Assembly: GCF_001921845.1 (NCBI RefSeq)
Contig: NZ_MSJM01000005.1
Span: 124,001 to 188,000, forward strand
Source: Streptococcus cuniculi
GTDB taxonomy: Bacteria; Bacillota; Bacilli; Lactobacillales; Streptococcaceae
Length of the DNA: 64,000 nucleotides
Direction: 5' to 3'
Under the pieces are notes generated by a model that was not told the DNA's origin, ran no database searches, and saw only the letters and a program-made list of their open reading frames with translations. Of this stretch, positions 57,701-64,000 are shown piece after piece. The position numbers were made by a program, and so were the translations under genes. Each line of letters starts with the position of its first letter. Positions within the stretch are counted from its first letter, which is position 1.

Positions 57701-59178
57701 ATATGCAAACAGTTAAAAGTGTCGGTGGTCTTAATTTCTACGATGATGACTTTACCTCGACAACCGACGGTGCTATCTCTAGTCTCCATTGGGTTGAAAC
57801 AGATATAACACGTGAAGTCTATCATTCGCAAAGTAAAATCTTAGATATCAACTCAAAAACAGGACTCTATCCTCTTCATAGTGCTATTAGTCTTTATTAT
57901 CAACGAGTCAATCACAATGATGATCATCACTTTGAAGCTGATAACATTTATCAGGAAATTTTAGAGAATAATATCTATGCTATTGCGAAAACGCCAATGG
58001 CGAAGACGATTACCGAGCGAACGCTGACAGGGTATAGGAATTACAAGACTAATGTGATCTACATTGAAAATCTAACTGATACCCTAAAAATAGATATAGA
58101 AAAAGGCAAGCAGCTAGTTGAGGAGGCATTTAACAAGGTGAAATTTGATGTAGTGATAGGAAATCCTCCGTATCAGGAATCGGACAATGATTCAGGTAGT
58201 GGAAGTGCTAGACCACTTTACAATAAATTTATTGATTTGGCAATTAGACTTTCTCCTAAATATATCACGCTAATTACTCCTAGCGTTTGGTTTTTAGGAG
58301 GAAAAGGGTTGGATGATTTTAGAACACGCATGTTAGAAGATTCTCATTTTAAAGAGTTTCACAATTATATAACTCCGAATGATGTTTTTACAAATGTAAA
58401 TCTTAGGGGAGGTGTGAACTTTTTCCTTTGGGATTGGAAATTTAATAATTACAAGAATGACATACTAGTCAATACTTATAAGAATAACCAATTAATAGAT
58501 ACAGGCTATCGTTCTTACAGATTGGGAGGCATCAATTTATTTATATCAGAAACTACTTCGTATAGATTACTTGAGAAGTTAATAGCTAGAAATGTTGTAG
58601 ACAGTAATTATGAGAATAGTTCAAATATGCTATATAATTATGTTTCAGAACGTAATCCATTTGGTTTTTCAACAACAACTAAATTGAATGCTAAACAGAT
58701 TCAGTCTGGTATTAAAATTTATGCAAGCAAGGGGAAGATTGGTTACTGTACACTAAGTGATATAAAAAGGAACTCAGACCTAGTTGGTAGATATAAAGTT
58801 TTGACAGCATTTGCGAATAATATTGGGACAGATTTACCCGATGATAACCTAAATACAATAATATCTCACCCGGGAAGTATTTGTACTGAAACTTATTTAG
58901 TCGTTGGAGGTGAGATGTTGTTAGATGAAAATGGAGCTGTTAACCTTGCAACCTATTTGAAGACGAAATTCATCAGATTCCTTATTAGTTTAGCAAAAGC
59001 TAATCAAAATGGTACTCGTAAAACATATCGTTTTGTTCCACTCCAAGATTTCACACCAAATTCCGATATTGATTGGTCAAAATCAATCGCTGAAATTGAC
59101 CAGCAGCTCTATCGAAAATATGAGTTGTCGAAAGAGGAAATTGACTTTATTGAAAGCAAAGTGAAGGAGATGGGGTAA
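54793..59178 (+). CDS. Fused restriction enzyme: helicase with NPPY methyltransferase half
   Basis: 1461 residues. Parts: 1-130, a helical DUF4145/HEPN-like domain (LVKVRKMAENTAWLIAEK, KIKDLGNDSAHN) as in HsdR proteins; about 150-290, a possible GIY-YIG/T5orf172-like nuclease (PYILGWVELAYKK... VHRVL... NEWFE 260-264), a weak call; 300-760, SF2 translocase with LRPEQKEAV, Walker A MRFGKT (about 327), DEAH (427-430), LSGTPFN and the RKLTTGVNVPQW segment; about 1115-1461, the catalytic part of an Eco57I-like N6-adenine methyltransferase, GNPPYQESD (NPPY 1124-1127), LITPSVWFLGGKG and a C-terminal region suited to target recognition. No SAM-binding motif I is seen; the upstream 226-residue protein has it. 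Compare Type ISP enzymes (LlaGI), in which all parts are in one chain. Confidence 0.82.
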   Translation: MNVESNFSFLKIDLGTAELFNTANMAEKNYTQGDYEGTLVKVRKMAENTAWLIAEKRDINIPKRTNFNGVLRIVKEYIDEDNVVNYFYKIKDLGNDSAHNINPKDATKENALDSLHKLFYILVWFVIQYIDSDVSSDWYHQFLEPRAQELYSTATRKFIYIQTVKNEKGLFNAYDGSQKIGEGSIPEEDLEADWSPNSDFLRKEAPRRIKQYMTTSGLPYILGWVELAYKKSTKSWFRDTDVHRVLTRSGITHSKYLEGNEWFETDLETAKEAIKAVKEGREYLQNISAELPESKVEIELRPEQKEAVSKTKKVFKKKDSMLWNAKMRFGKTITSLQLIKEEQFQKVLIMTHRPVVSDSWFEDYRKLKMDKAGYEYGSVDKGGDITTLKKGDKPFIYFASIQLLRYNNGKTNLKYFTDVDWDLIIIDEAHEGTQTELSDNVLNQLIKEKTKILKLSGTPFNILDQFEDDQVYTWDYTMEQQAKIKWNYEHPDQPNPYDSLPKVLMYTFEMKNKAKFMDESKSFNFREFFRTDDEGNFIYKHEVRAFLDNITNEDNKTNYPFSTLVYRNELRHTLWIMPGVKEANAFENLLNEHPIFGTEYKIVNVVRESVTDNGVTNEADIEKVRNAITDDPTATKTITLTVRKLTTGVNVPQWTAVLFLSNTNSAMSYLQAAFRAQTPYSHEKLGKKERCYIFDFAPDRALTVMAESAQINTGVGKTNTADQKQAMTNLLNFLPILGSSEAGMKDYNVDSMLTQLKKVYAEKAVRSGFEDDSLYNDNLLTVTAEDASLFHQLNSIVGKTQKQTVNNTVTINETGLTDEEYEAGEKAKKKPARQRSAEEKALIEKIKEAKKDRQKLISILRGVSIRIPMMIYGMEVDLDKDITIKDFINKVDDESWKEFMPKGFTKGMFREITKYYDAEVFIEAGRIIRQRAKSFDSLDFVERAERIAELFGSFKNPDKETVLTPWRVVNMQTVKSVGGLNFYDDDFTSTTDGAISSLHWVETDITREVYHSQSKILDINSKTGLYPLHSAISLYYQRVNHNDDHHFEADNIYQEILENNIYAIAKTPMAKTITERTLTGYRNYKTNVIYIENLTDTLKIDIEKGKQLVEEAFNKVKFDVVIGNPPYQESDNDSGSGSARPLYNKFIDLAIRLSPKYITLITPSVWFLGGKGLDDFRTRMLEDSHFKEFHNYITPNDVFTNVNLRGGVNFFLWDWKFNNYKNDILVNTYKNNQLIDTGYRSYRLGGINLFISETTSYRLLEKLIARNVVDSNYENSSNMLYNYVSERNPFGFSTTTKLNAKQIQSGIKIYASKGKIGYCTLSDIKRNSDLVGRYKVLTAFANNIGTDLPDDNLNTIISHPGSICTETYLVVGGEMLLDENGAVNLATYLKTKFIRFLISLAKANQNGTRKTYRFVPLQDFTPNSDIDWSKSIAEIDQQLYRKYELSKEEIDFIESKVKEMG

Positions 59179-59287
59179 AGTATATTGTCAGTTGAATACT
59201 TAATCAGGAGTATTATTGGCAATTATGAACACAGTAAGATACAAAAAAGTGGTCTTCAACTAAAAGTTGACAACCACTTTTTGATTA

Positions 59288-59692
59288 TCATTTTGTTACA
59301 TTTCCATCTTGTTTGAGGAAGTGGATAATTGTTTTCTTTAAATCTTCGAAATCGCCTTGAAACGTAGCAATCTCAATTGTCTTTTCAAGTCCATCATGTA
59401 ACGAAAGATTGGATTGATAACCATTCATTGCCAGAAACATATGCAAAGCAAGAATGGCGGTTCGTTTATTGGCATTGTAAAAAGGATGTTTCTTAATCAA
59501 GTTAATCCAGATGATAGCGGCTTTACTGTAGATATCTGGATAGAGAATATTTCCAAAAATTTCTTGTTTTGGTTGTTCAACAATCATCTGAAGACTATTT
59601 GGATCGGCAATGCCAATAGGTTCCTTAGGAGAATATTTACCAATCACCATGACATTGATTTTGATGATATCTTCAGCAGTTAGATATCTCAT
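59288..59692 (-). CDS. doc: Doc-type (Fic-fold) toxin
   Basis: 134 residues. HPFYNANKRTA (about residues 70-80) is the Doc variant of the Fic motif, which phosphorylates elongation factor Tu in phage P1 Doc and stops translation. N-terminal YLTAEDIIKIN is likewise Doc-like. It overlaps the upstream antitoxin by 4 nt (ATGA). Paired here with an AbrB/MazE-type antitoxin rather than Phd. Situated at the right end of the island, where it could stabilise it. Confidence 0.88.
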   Translation of the reverse strand: MRYLTAEDIIKINVMVIGKYSPKEPIGIADPNSLQMIVEQPKQEIFGNILYPDIYSKAAIIWINLIKKHPFYNANKRTAILALHMFLAMNGYQSNLSLHDGLEKTIEIATFQGDFEDLKKTIIHFLKQDGNVTK

Positions 59693-59910
59693 CTATCCAC
59701 CAATTCTTTCAATAGTTCATCGTATTGATTCATAGCTTTCTCTAGTTCTTTATCAAGATCAAATTTTGGCTCAGCTTTACGAATGATGACAGTATTTCCC
59801 GAAGTAACGAATTCAATTTCTTCTCCAATTTCTGCTCCAAGCGTTTCTTTAATTTTATTTGGAATTGTAATGACAGTACTATTTCCAGTTTTTCTCAAGA
59901 TAACATTCAT
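59689..59910 (-). CDS. AbrB/MazE-type antitoxin
   Basis: 73 residues from ATG 59910 (MNVILRKTGNSTVITIP), chosen because AGGAGG precedes it; a longer frame starts inside the promoter. Swapped-hairpin AbrB DNA-binding domain: RKTGNSTVITIPNKIKETLG and GEEIEFVTSGNTVIIRK. The acidic/amphipathic C-terminal tail (LDKELEKAMNQYDELLKELV) should wrap the toxin. Autoregulation through the inverted repeat over its promoter is likely. Confidence 0.88.
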   Translation of the reverse strand: MNVILRKTGNSTVITIPNKIKETLGAEIGEEIEFVTSGNTVIIRKAEPKFDLDKELEKAMNQYDELLKELVDR

Positions 59911-59924
59911 GATTCTACCTCCTA

Positions 59925-59963
59925 TTGTATATACATTATAAAACGAATATACAAAAAAGTAAA
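59925..59963 (-). promoter_or_regulatory. Toxin-antitoxin promoter and operator
   Basis: Minus strand: TTTACT (59958-59963), 17-nt spacer, TATAAT (59935-59940). The inverted repeat TTGTATAT (59925-59932) / ATATACAA (59947-59954) brackets the -10 and spacer, as expected for an AbrB-type autorepressor. Confidence 0.75.
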
Positions 59964-60127
59964 GTAAACACATGATTTCCGCAATTATGTAAGTTCCGAA
60001 AACTGACTTTTGATAATCTAATGGTAATCCACTAGTTGTTGAGTTGGGATATAAGTATTTATATTTAATGAAAATGAGTTTTGAAAACTTGGTTTAATAG
60101 GATTTTATCTATATTTGATTTATGTTA

Positions 60128-60175
60128 CTTAAAAAAGCACGTAAAGCATCACAATTCTCAAAACGTTAAGAAACG
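60128..60175 (+). repeat. attR-like direct repeat (displaced rpsI 3' end)
   Basis: 46 of 48 bases match 53723-53770. Here it still encodes [12 protein letters not shown] and the stop, with no gene in front of it. The 150 bp to its left (59974-60127) hold nothing recognisable. Confidence 0.9.
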
Positions 60176-60195
60176 GCTATATATCAGCTTTTATC

Positions 60196-60228
60196 AACAC
60201 TTCATGGTTCCCACCATGGGGTGTTTTT
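60196..60228 (+). terminator. Ancestral rpsI terminator, displaced
   Basis: ACACTTCATGG (60197-60207) pairs with CCATGGGGTGT (60214-60224), then TTTTT. It follows the attR copy at the same relative place as the current terminator follows rpsI, so it is likely the original rpsI terminator pushed away by the insertion. Confidence 0.7.
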
Positions 60229-60330
60229 GGGTGAACGTTGCGCTTGCTGTGTTTCGGGTTACAAAATACCTTTATTTCTAATGTAATAATGATATAATAA
60301 TTATAAAGAATATATGATGGGGATATTACT

Positions 60331-60744
60331 ATGTTAGTGGATGAAGAAATGTTTGCAGCTGCAGAGAATGCTCTCCGTGAGCAGGGGGTGCTAGACAGAT
60401 TTGAAGCTGAGAATGGAAAAATTACTGGGCACATGATGATTACAATGATGGAAGTTCCACCTGAACTCGTAATTGAAGCTACTGGTGATAATGTGAGAGC
60501 TTTTTGTGCATCTTTTGATTTTTACGATATGATGATTGGAATTGCAATTGACTTAAGCACTATGAAGCCTGTGTCTCAATTTTGGTTGACGCCTCAGACT
60601 GATGATGCAGTTAAGCCTGCTAGCGAGTGGGTGGAATTTTTTGCAAAAACCTTATTTGAGAATCTCTCTGAAGAAGGCTATGGGATTCCAATGTATAGTT
60701 TTGTAAACGATCATAGCGATTTTACAGCAGTTCCGTATATATGA
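60331..60744 (+). CDS. Hypothetical protein, unknown function
   Basis: A 137-residue acidic protein without signal peptide or membrane helix; Met-rich near the start (MMITMMEVPPELV). No family recognised. It has a promoter: TTTATT, 16-nt spacer, extended -10 TGA-TATAAT (60293-60298). RBS is AT-rich and weak (GATGGGGAT). First gene beyond the island; whether part of the core genome or an old insertion cannot be told. Confidence 0.6.
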   Translation: MLVDEEMFAAAENALREQGVLDRFEAENGKITGHMMITMMEVPPELVIEATGDNVRAFCASFDFYDMMIGIAIDLSTMKPVSQFWLTPQTDDAVKPASEWVEFFAKTLFENLSEEGYGIPMYSFVNDHSDFTAVPYI

Positions 60745-60804
60745 GAAACATAAAGACGAAATACTAAAATCACCAACAACATTCTTATCCAACGAGGTAT
60801 CAAC

Positions 60805-61863
60805 ATGAAGATCATCATAGCAATCGATTCGTTTAAGGGTTCGGCGACTTCTGTGCAGTTAAATCAGGCTGCGCGGGAGGCGGCTGAGGAAGTGTTGGCA
60901 GGAGCAGAGGTTGCAACATTTGCCATTGCAGATGGAGGTGAAGGGACCTTGGAAGCCTTGATGGAGGTGGCTGATGGGGAGTTGATTCCTGTTTCGACTG
61001 TGGATTTGTTGGAGCGTCCGATTGAGGCTTCTTATTTCCTGTCGGGGCAGACGGCTTTTATCGAGGCAGCTTCTGTAGTAGGAATTGAGAAGATACATCC
61101 GACGCCTGCGACTGTGGAGGTGGCAACTAGTCTTGGCTTGAGCGCTGTCATCAGGGATGCTTTGAGTCGTTCTTGTCGGGAAATCATTATCACGCTAGGC
61201 GGAACAGGGACATCTGATGGTGGCAGGGGTCTACTTGATAGTCTGACAGAAGAGGATAAAGAGCGTCTGCGGTCTGTGCGGTTGATTGGCTTGACGGATG
61301 TGAAAAATAGCTATGCAGGTTTGGAAGGTTATGCGCGCGTGTTTGGTCCACAAAAAGGAGCAACTCAAGAGCAGGTTGAGTTGATGGATACTGCAGCTCT
61401 TGCCTTTGTGCAAACGGTGAAAGAAGAACAGGGGATTGATTTGCAGGCAATTCCAGGAACAGGTGCGGCTGGCGGTCTAGGTGGTGCGCTTGTGGTCTTG
61501 GGCGGAGAGCTCCAGGCAGGTTTTCCATTCGTTGCGAAAAAAATTGGTCTTGAGGAAGCTCTGCAAGGAGCAGAATTGGTCATTACGGGTGAGGGACGTT
61601 TGGATAGTCAAAGTCTGAATGGCAAGGTGCCAATCGGTGTGGCGACTCTTGCTCGCGCTACAGGTGTTCCAACGATTGCAGTTTGTGGTAGTGTAGCGAC
61701 AGATGTGGAGGCGTTTGACGACTATTTTCTAGCCACCTATTCGATTCAGACCAGTATCCAGTCCTTAGAAAGGGCTATGGAGACAGAAGTCACGCTCACA
61801 AATGTTCGATTTGTGGTGAAAAATATTTTAAAGTGCTATATGTATAGTTTGATGAACAAGTAA
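60805..61863 (+). CDS. Glycerate kinase, altered C-terminus
   Basis: GarK/GlxK-type kinase (glycerate to 2-phosphoglycerate). 352 residues; family features are IAIDSFKGSATSVQ at the start, FAIADGGEGTLEALM, LGGTGTSDGGRG and GTGAAGGLGGALV, plus LVITGEGRLDSQSLNGKVP. Its last residues after VRFVVKN are unlike the family end, while the sequence at 62601-62733 carries the expected end (VRFVVKNVIQTFYN). So the 3' end was displaced by the following gene. The altered 13-residue tail probably leaves the enzyme active. RBS weak (AACGAGG). Confidence 0.88.
   Translation: MKIIIAIDSFKGSATSVQLNQAAREAAEEVLAGAEVATFAIADGGEGTLEALMEVADGELIPVSTVDLLERPIEASYFLSGQTAFIEAASVVGIEKIHPTPATVEVATSLGLSAVIRDALSRSCREIIITLGGTGTSDGGRGLLDSLTEEDKERLRSVRLIGLTDVKNSYAGLEGYARVFGPQKGATQEQVELMDTAALAFVQTVKEEQGIDLQAIPGTGAAGGLGGALVVLGGELQAGFPFVAKKIGLEEALQGAELVITGEGRLDSQSLNGKVPIGVATLARATGVPTIAVCGSVATDVEAFDDYFLATYSIQTSIQSLERAMETEVTLTNVRFVVKNILKCYMYSLMNK
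61716..61824 (+). repeat. Left copy of a 109-bp direct duplication
   Basis: Matches 62601-62709 at 106 of 109 positions (three transitions). It is the penultimate part of the glycerate kinase frame (residues about 305-340). Confidence 0.9.
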
Positions 61864-61880
61864 AAAGAATGGAAATAAAA

Positions 61881-62564
61881 ATGAAGGCTGTTATTTTTGA
61901 TTTGGATGGAGTGATTGCAGATACAGCAAAGTATCATTTTTCTGCTTGGAAACAATTGATATGGAATCATTTTGGAGTAGATATTCCTGATACAATAGAA
62001 GCCAATTTGAAAGGGGTCAGTAGGGAAGAATCGCTGATGATATTATTGCAGCATATTGGTAAAACAGTTGATGAAGTAACATTTAAGGGTTTGTGTGATG
62101 AAAAAAATAGGCAATATATGGCATCTTTAGCTAATATATCCAAAGATGAGATTTTACCTGGAATCGCCTTGTTAATTTTAGATTTACAGAAGAGGGGGAT
62201 TCGTATGGCACTTGCCTCCGCTAGCAAAAATGCCCCATTTATTTTAGAAAAGTTAGGTTTGAAATCCCAATTTTATACGATTATTGATCCTCATCAGATT
62301 GTAGCTGGAAAGCCTGCGCCGGATATCTTTTTAGCAGCGGTAGCAGCTCTTGGGTGCTCTGCTGACGAATGTATTGGAATTGAGGACTCCGTGGCAGGAA
62401 TTGAAGCGATTAATAAAGCAGGTTGTATCTCTATAGGAGTCAGCGATGAAGAGTTGCCTGAGGCTTTTTGTCAAGTTGGCAATACTTCTGAGTTGAGTTA
62501 TGAACGCTTGTTGGAGGTAAGTGAACAATTTCACCGTTTAAAGAGCAACTGTATTACTAAGTGA
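61881..62564 (+). CDS. pgmB: Beta-phosphoglucomutase-like HAD phosphatase
   Basis: 227 residues from ATG 61881 (MKAVIFDLDGVIADTA); the in-frame ATG 61869 has no RBS. HAD motif I DLDGVIAD (two Asp), the cap region WKQLIWNHFGVD, motif II LASASKNAP, motif III KPAPDIF and motif IV GIEDSVAGIEA are intact and of the beta-phosphoglucomutase kind, which interconverts beta-glucose 1- and 6-phosphate after maltose or trehalose phosphorolysis. AT-rich, unlike the glycerate kinase gene. No maltose phosphorylase beside it. It lies between the two copies of a 109-bp duplication. Confidence 0.85.
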   Translation: MKAVIFDLDGVIADTAKYHFSAWKQLIWNHFGVDIPDTIEANLKGVSREESLMILLQHIGKTVDEVTFKGLCDEKNRQYMASLANISKDEILPGIALLILDLQKRGIRMALASASKNAPFILEKLGLKSQFYTIIDPHQIVAGKPAPDIFLAAVAALGCSADECIGIEDSVAGIEAINKAGCISIGVSDEELPEAFCQVGNTSELSYERLLEVSEQFHRLKSNCITK

Positions 62565-62600
62565 AAAAGATAAAAATAGCAGTAGTATTGTTGCTGTATG

Positions 62601-62733
62601 TGACAACTATTTTCTAGCCACCTATTCGATTCAGACCAGTGTCCAGTCCTTAGAAAGGGCTATGGAGACAGAAGTCACGCTTACAAATGTTCGATTTGTG
62701 GTGAAAAATGTCATTCAGACTTTTTATAACTAA
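62601..62733 (+). pseudogene. Glycerate kinase 3' end, orphaned
   Basis: Reads DNYFLATYSIQTSVQSLERA, then METEVTLTNVRFVVKNVIQTFYN and TAA (62731-62733), the normal end of the upstream glycerate kinase. No start codon context. It is the right copy of the 109-bp duplication plus the original terminus. Confidence 0.85.
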
Positions 62734-62947
62734 TACTCTATAAAAATCAAAATCTGACTAGCTTTCACAATTGAGAATTGTGAAAGGCTGGAGATAAGGC
62801 TAGCATTGCTAGCCTCCTCGAAATCGCAGGTAGAACTGAGGTTAGCTGAGGATTATTGCATAATCCCTATTTCCAACCTCCAACAGTCTCCCAGATTGTT
62901 GGAGCAAGGTGAGTTAACGACGTCAGACTTTGATTTTTGACGAGTAT
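62733..62947. repeat. BOX-like dispersed element
   Basis: About 215 bp bounded by imperfect inverted repeats ATACTCTATAAAAATCAAA (62733-62751) and TTTGATTTTTGACGAGTAT (62929-62947), 17 of 19 matching, extended by CTGAC/GTCAG. Inner hairpins: TTTCACAATT/AATTGTGAAA (about 62763-62784), GGCTAGCA/TGCTAGCC (about 62798-62815), CCAACAGTCT/AGATTGTTGG. Ends agree with boxA and boxC of pneumococcal BOX repeats. Confidence 0.75.
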
Positions 62948-62986
62948 AAACAAGCTGTACGGGATTTTCCAGTACAGCTTTTGATA

Positions 62987-64000
62987 TTATTCTACACGGT
63001 AGTACACTTCCTGAGCGAGGATATCTGCTGGCATGAGGTATTGGGTGGAGAAGAGTCGGTCTTTGGTTTGATCTGTCGGGTCGTTTGCATTGTCTGCAAT
63101 TGGTGTAATCGCTACGCCCTTAGGAATAAAAATCGTTGGAACAATTGCGGATGCCATAACATTAGGATTTTCGATGCCAGCCCAGAGTTGGCCGTTCTCG
63201 ATTTTGGCATGGTTCAAATTGAGGTGGCGAGACTGGTCTGGATATTCTGCATAAATCACGCTTCCGTCTGCTTTGATTGTCAGAACCTTGCCCTGTCCAT
63301 TTTTCCAAGTACCTACTAGGCTTGAGAAATCACCAGCTGCTACGGCATTGATGTCCATGTTTTTAGCGGTGGTATCCGTGGCGGAAGCAACTGTTTGAGG
63401 GGCTTCGAATGTTTCCCATTTGAGACTTGACAGGTCCAACTCTTCCGCTTTTGATTTGCCAAATAGTTGGTCTAGTGTATCCTGCCCAAGCTGAAACTCG
63501 CTTTGGTTCGCTTGTTTTGGTTGGCTGTTACCTGTTGGAAATTGGTAGAGTGTGGCTGTACCTGCACCTGTCCCCGAACTCCAGCTCACGCTGACGACAT
63601 CGCCGTTTTGATAAATGGTAAAGGCGTTTCGTGCCCCGCCACTTCCTGCGACAAAACCTTGCGCCAGTAAGGCAGGTGCGTCATTGTTCAAGTAATAGAG
63701 GGCGACAGGAAAGACCTGCTGACTGTCGTTTATAGTGCCAACGAGTAATTCGTTTTTTCCGTCCTTGTTGAGATCGAGGAAGGTGTAGCGTAGTTGTTTT
63801 GGTTGGAAGAGGGCACTTTCGACTACCCAAGAATTCAGTTCGATGGATAGGCTATCCAGTAATTCTCTGATGTGCGAGAGGTCCTTTGGATAAGTAGCGC
63901 TATGTTGCATGATTTTTTGATAGTCTTCAAGGGCACTCGCATAGGCCTTTTTATCATCTTTAGGCGTTGGTTTTTTCACTTCTTCAGAAGCTGTTGAGCT
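62987..64000 (-). CDS. Surface/lipoprotein-like protein with C-terminal DUF6287-like domain (partial)
   Basis: Only the C-terminal part lies in the window; the frame stays open at position 64000 (reads SSTASEEVKKPTPK in from the edge), so the start is beyond it. About 337 residues seen. A helical stretch (KKAYASALEDYQKIMQ), an FG-GAP-like calcium-type LDLNKDGKNELLVGT, and a final domain MDINAVAAGDFSSLVGTWKNG... resembling DUF6287. The Ser/Thr/Lys-rich start suggests a linker after a lipoprotein or signal peptide. No LPXTG in the C-terminus. Function unknown. Confidence 0.75.
   Translation of the reverse strand, partial: SSTASEEVKKPTPKDDKKAYASALEDYQKIMQHSATYPKDLSHIRELLDSLSIELNSWVVESALFQPKQLRYTFLDLNKDGKNELLVGTINDSQQVFPVALYYLNNDAPALLAQGFVAGSGGARNAFTIYQNGDVVSVSWSSGTGAGTATLYQFPTGNSQPKQANQSEFQLGQDTLDQLFGKSKAEELDLSSLKWETFEAPQTVASATDTTAKNMDINAVAAGDFSSLVGTWKNGQGKVLTIKADGSVIYAEYPDQSRHLNLNHAKIENGQLWAGIENPNVMASAIVPTIFIPKGVAITPIADNANDPTDQTKDRLFSTQYLMPADILAQEVYYRVE

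Larger units (their letters stand above)
53771..60127. mobile_element. Genomic island in rpsI (restriction-modification and toxin-antitoxin)
   Basis: Bounded by 48-bp direct repeats of the rpsI 3' end. Contents in order: a terminator, three arm-type repeats, a decayed tyrosine recombinase on the minus strand, two R-M genes on the plus strand, an AbrB/Doc toxin-antitoxin pair on the minus strand. Gene content is AT-richer than the flanking ribosomal and metabolic genes. Ribosomal protein gene ends are known streptococcal integration sites. With only an integrase fragment left, the element cannot excise on its own. Confidence 0.85.

Overview
The window reads as a low-to-middle GC Firmicute chromosome and, from gene content, a Streptococcus. 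The signs are the uppS-cdsA-rseP-proS-polC order (proS sits between rseP and polC, with accessory genes in between), PolC-type DNA polymerase III, MsmK-dependent maltodextrin transporters, Mini-RNase III next to cysS, and RUP-like and BOX-like dispersed repeats. It looks most like the S. suis/S. sanguinis type, but the species cannot be fixed by reading alone.

Layout. 0-2.3 kb: purA, followed by about 1 kb without a gene that is packed with small hairpins in a tandem array of roughly 120-nt period, then a bidirectional terminator and a RUP-like mobile repeat. 2.3-9.9 kb: a flavin monooxygenase diverging from a TetR regulator, then yajC and the envelope/translation run uppS-cdsA-rseP-proS. 10-12.7 kb: a long untranslated leader and an LPXTG surface adhesin broken by a frameshift. 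12.7-16.5 kb: the PTS-dependent dihydroxyacetone kinase genes dhaKLM, diverging from the regulators dhaS-dhaQ, with a DhaS-type operator between. 16.8-21.2 kb: polC. 21.3-24.0 kb: a MarR-controlled osmoprotectant ABC transporter whose ATPase has a premature stop. 24.1-34.9 kb: housekeeping genes (pepS, def, rsuA, pyrP with a PyrR-type attenuator, rpsO, pnp with a long leader hairpin, cysE, a nucleoside phosphorylase). 35-39 kb: cysS-mrnC, a PucR-type HTH protein, and msmK with a cre site. 40-48.3 kb: a maltodextrin locus, malR-malX-malF-malG plus two GH13 glucosidases. It lacks its own ATPase, so MsmK presumably energises it. 48.5-53.8 kb: a lipoprotein, rlmB (apparently leaderless), degV, and rplM-rpsI behind an L13-type RNA leader.

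53.7-60.2 kb: a compact integrated island in the 3' end of rpsI, bounded by 48-bp direct repeats (46/48 identical). It holds a decayed tyrosine integrase, three 9-bp arm-type repeats, an unusual two-gene restriction-modification system and an AbrB-type antitoxin/Doc-type toxin pair. In the R-M system the SAM-binding half of the methyltransferase is a separate small protein, while the NPPY half is fused to a 1461-residue helicase/possible nuclease. This island is the strongest candidate for an underdescribed system.

60.2-64 kb: an unknown small protein, then a glycerate kinase gene whose 3' end has been disrupted by a beta-phosphoglucomutase-like gene flanked by 109-bp direct duplications, a BOX-like element, and the 3' part of a surface protein gene that runs off the window.

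The regulatory logic is mostly carbon and nucleotide control. cre-like boxes lie at msmK, malR, malX and an unknown barrel protein. PyrR-type attenuation is seen at pyrP, and RNA leaders at pnp, rpsO and rplM.
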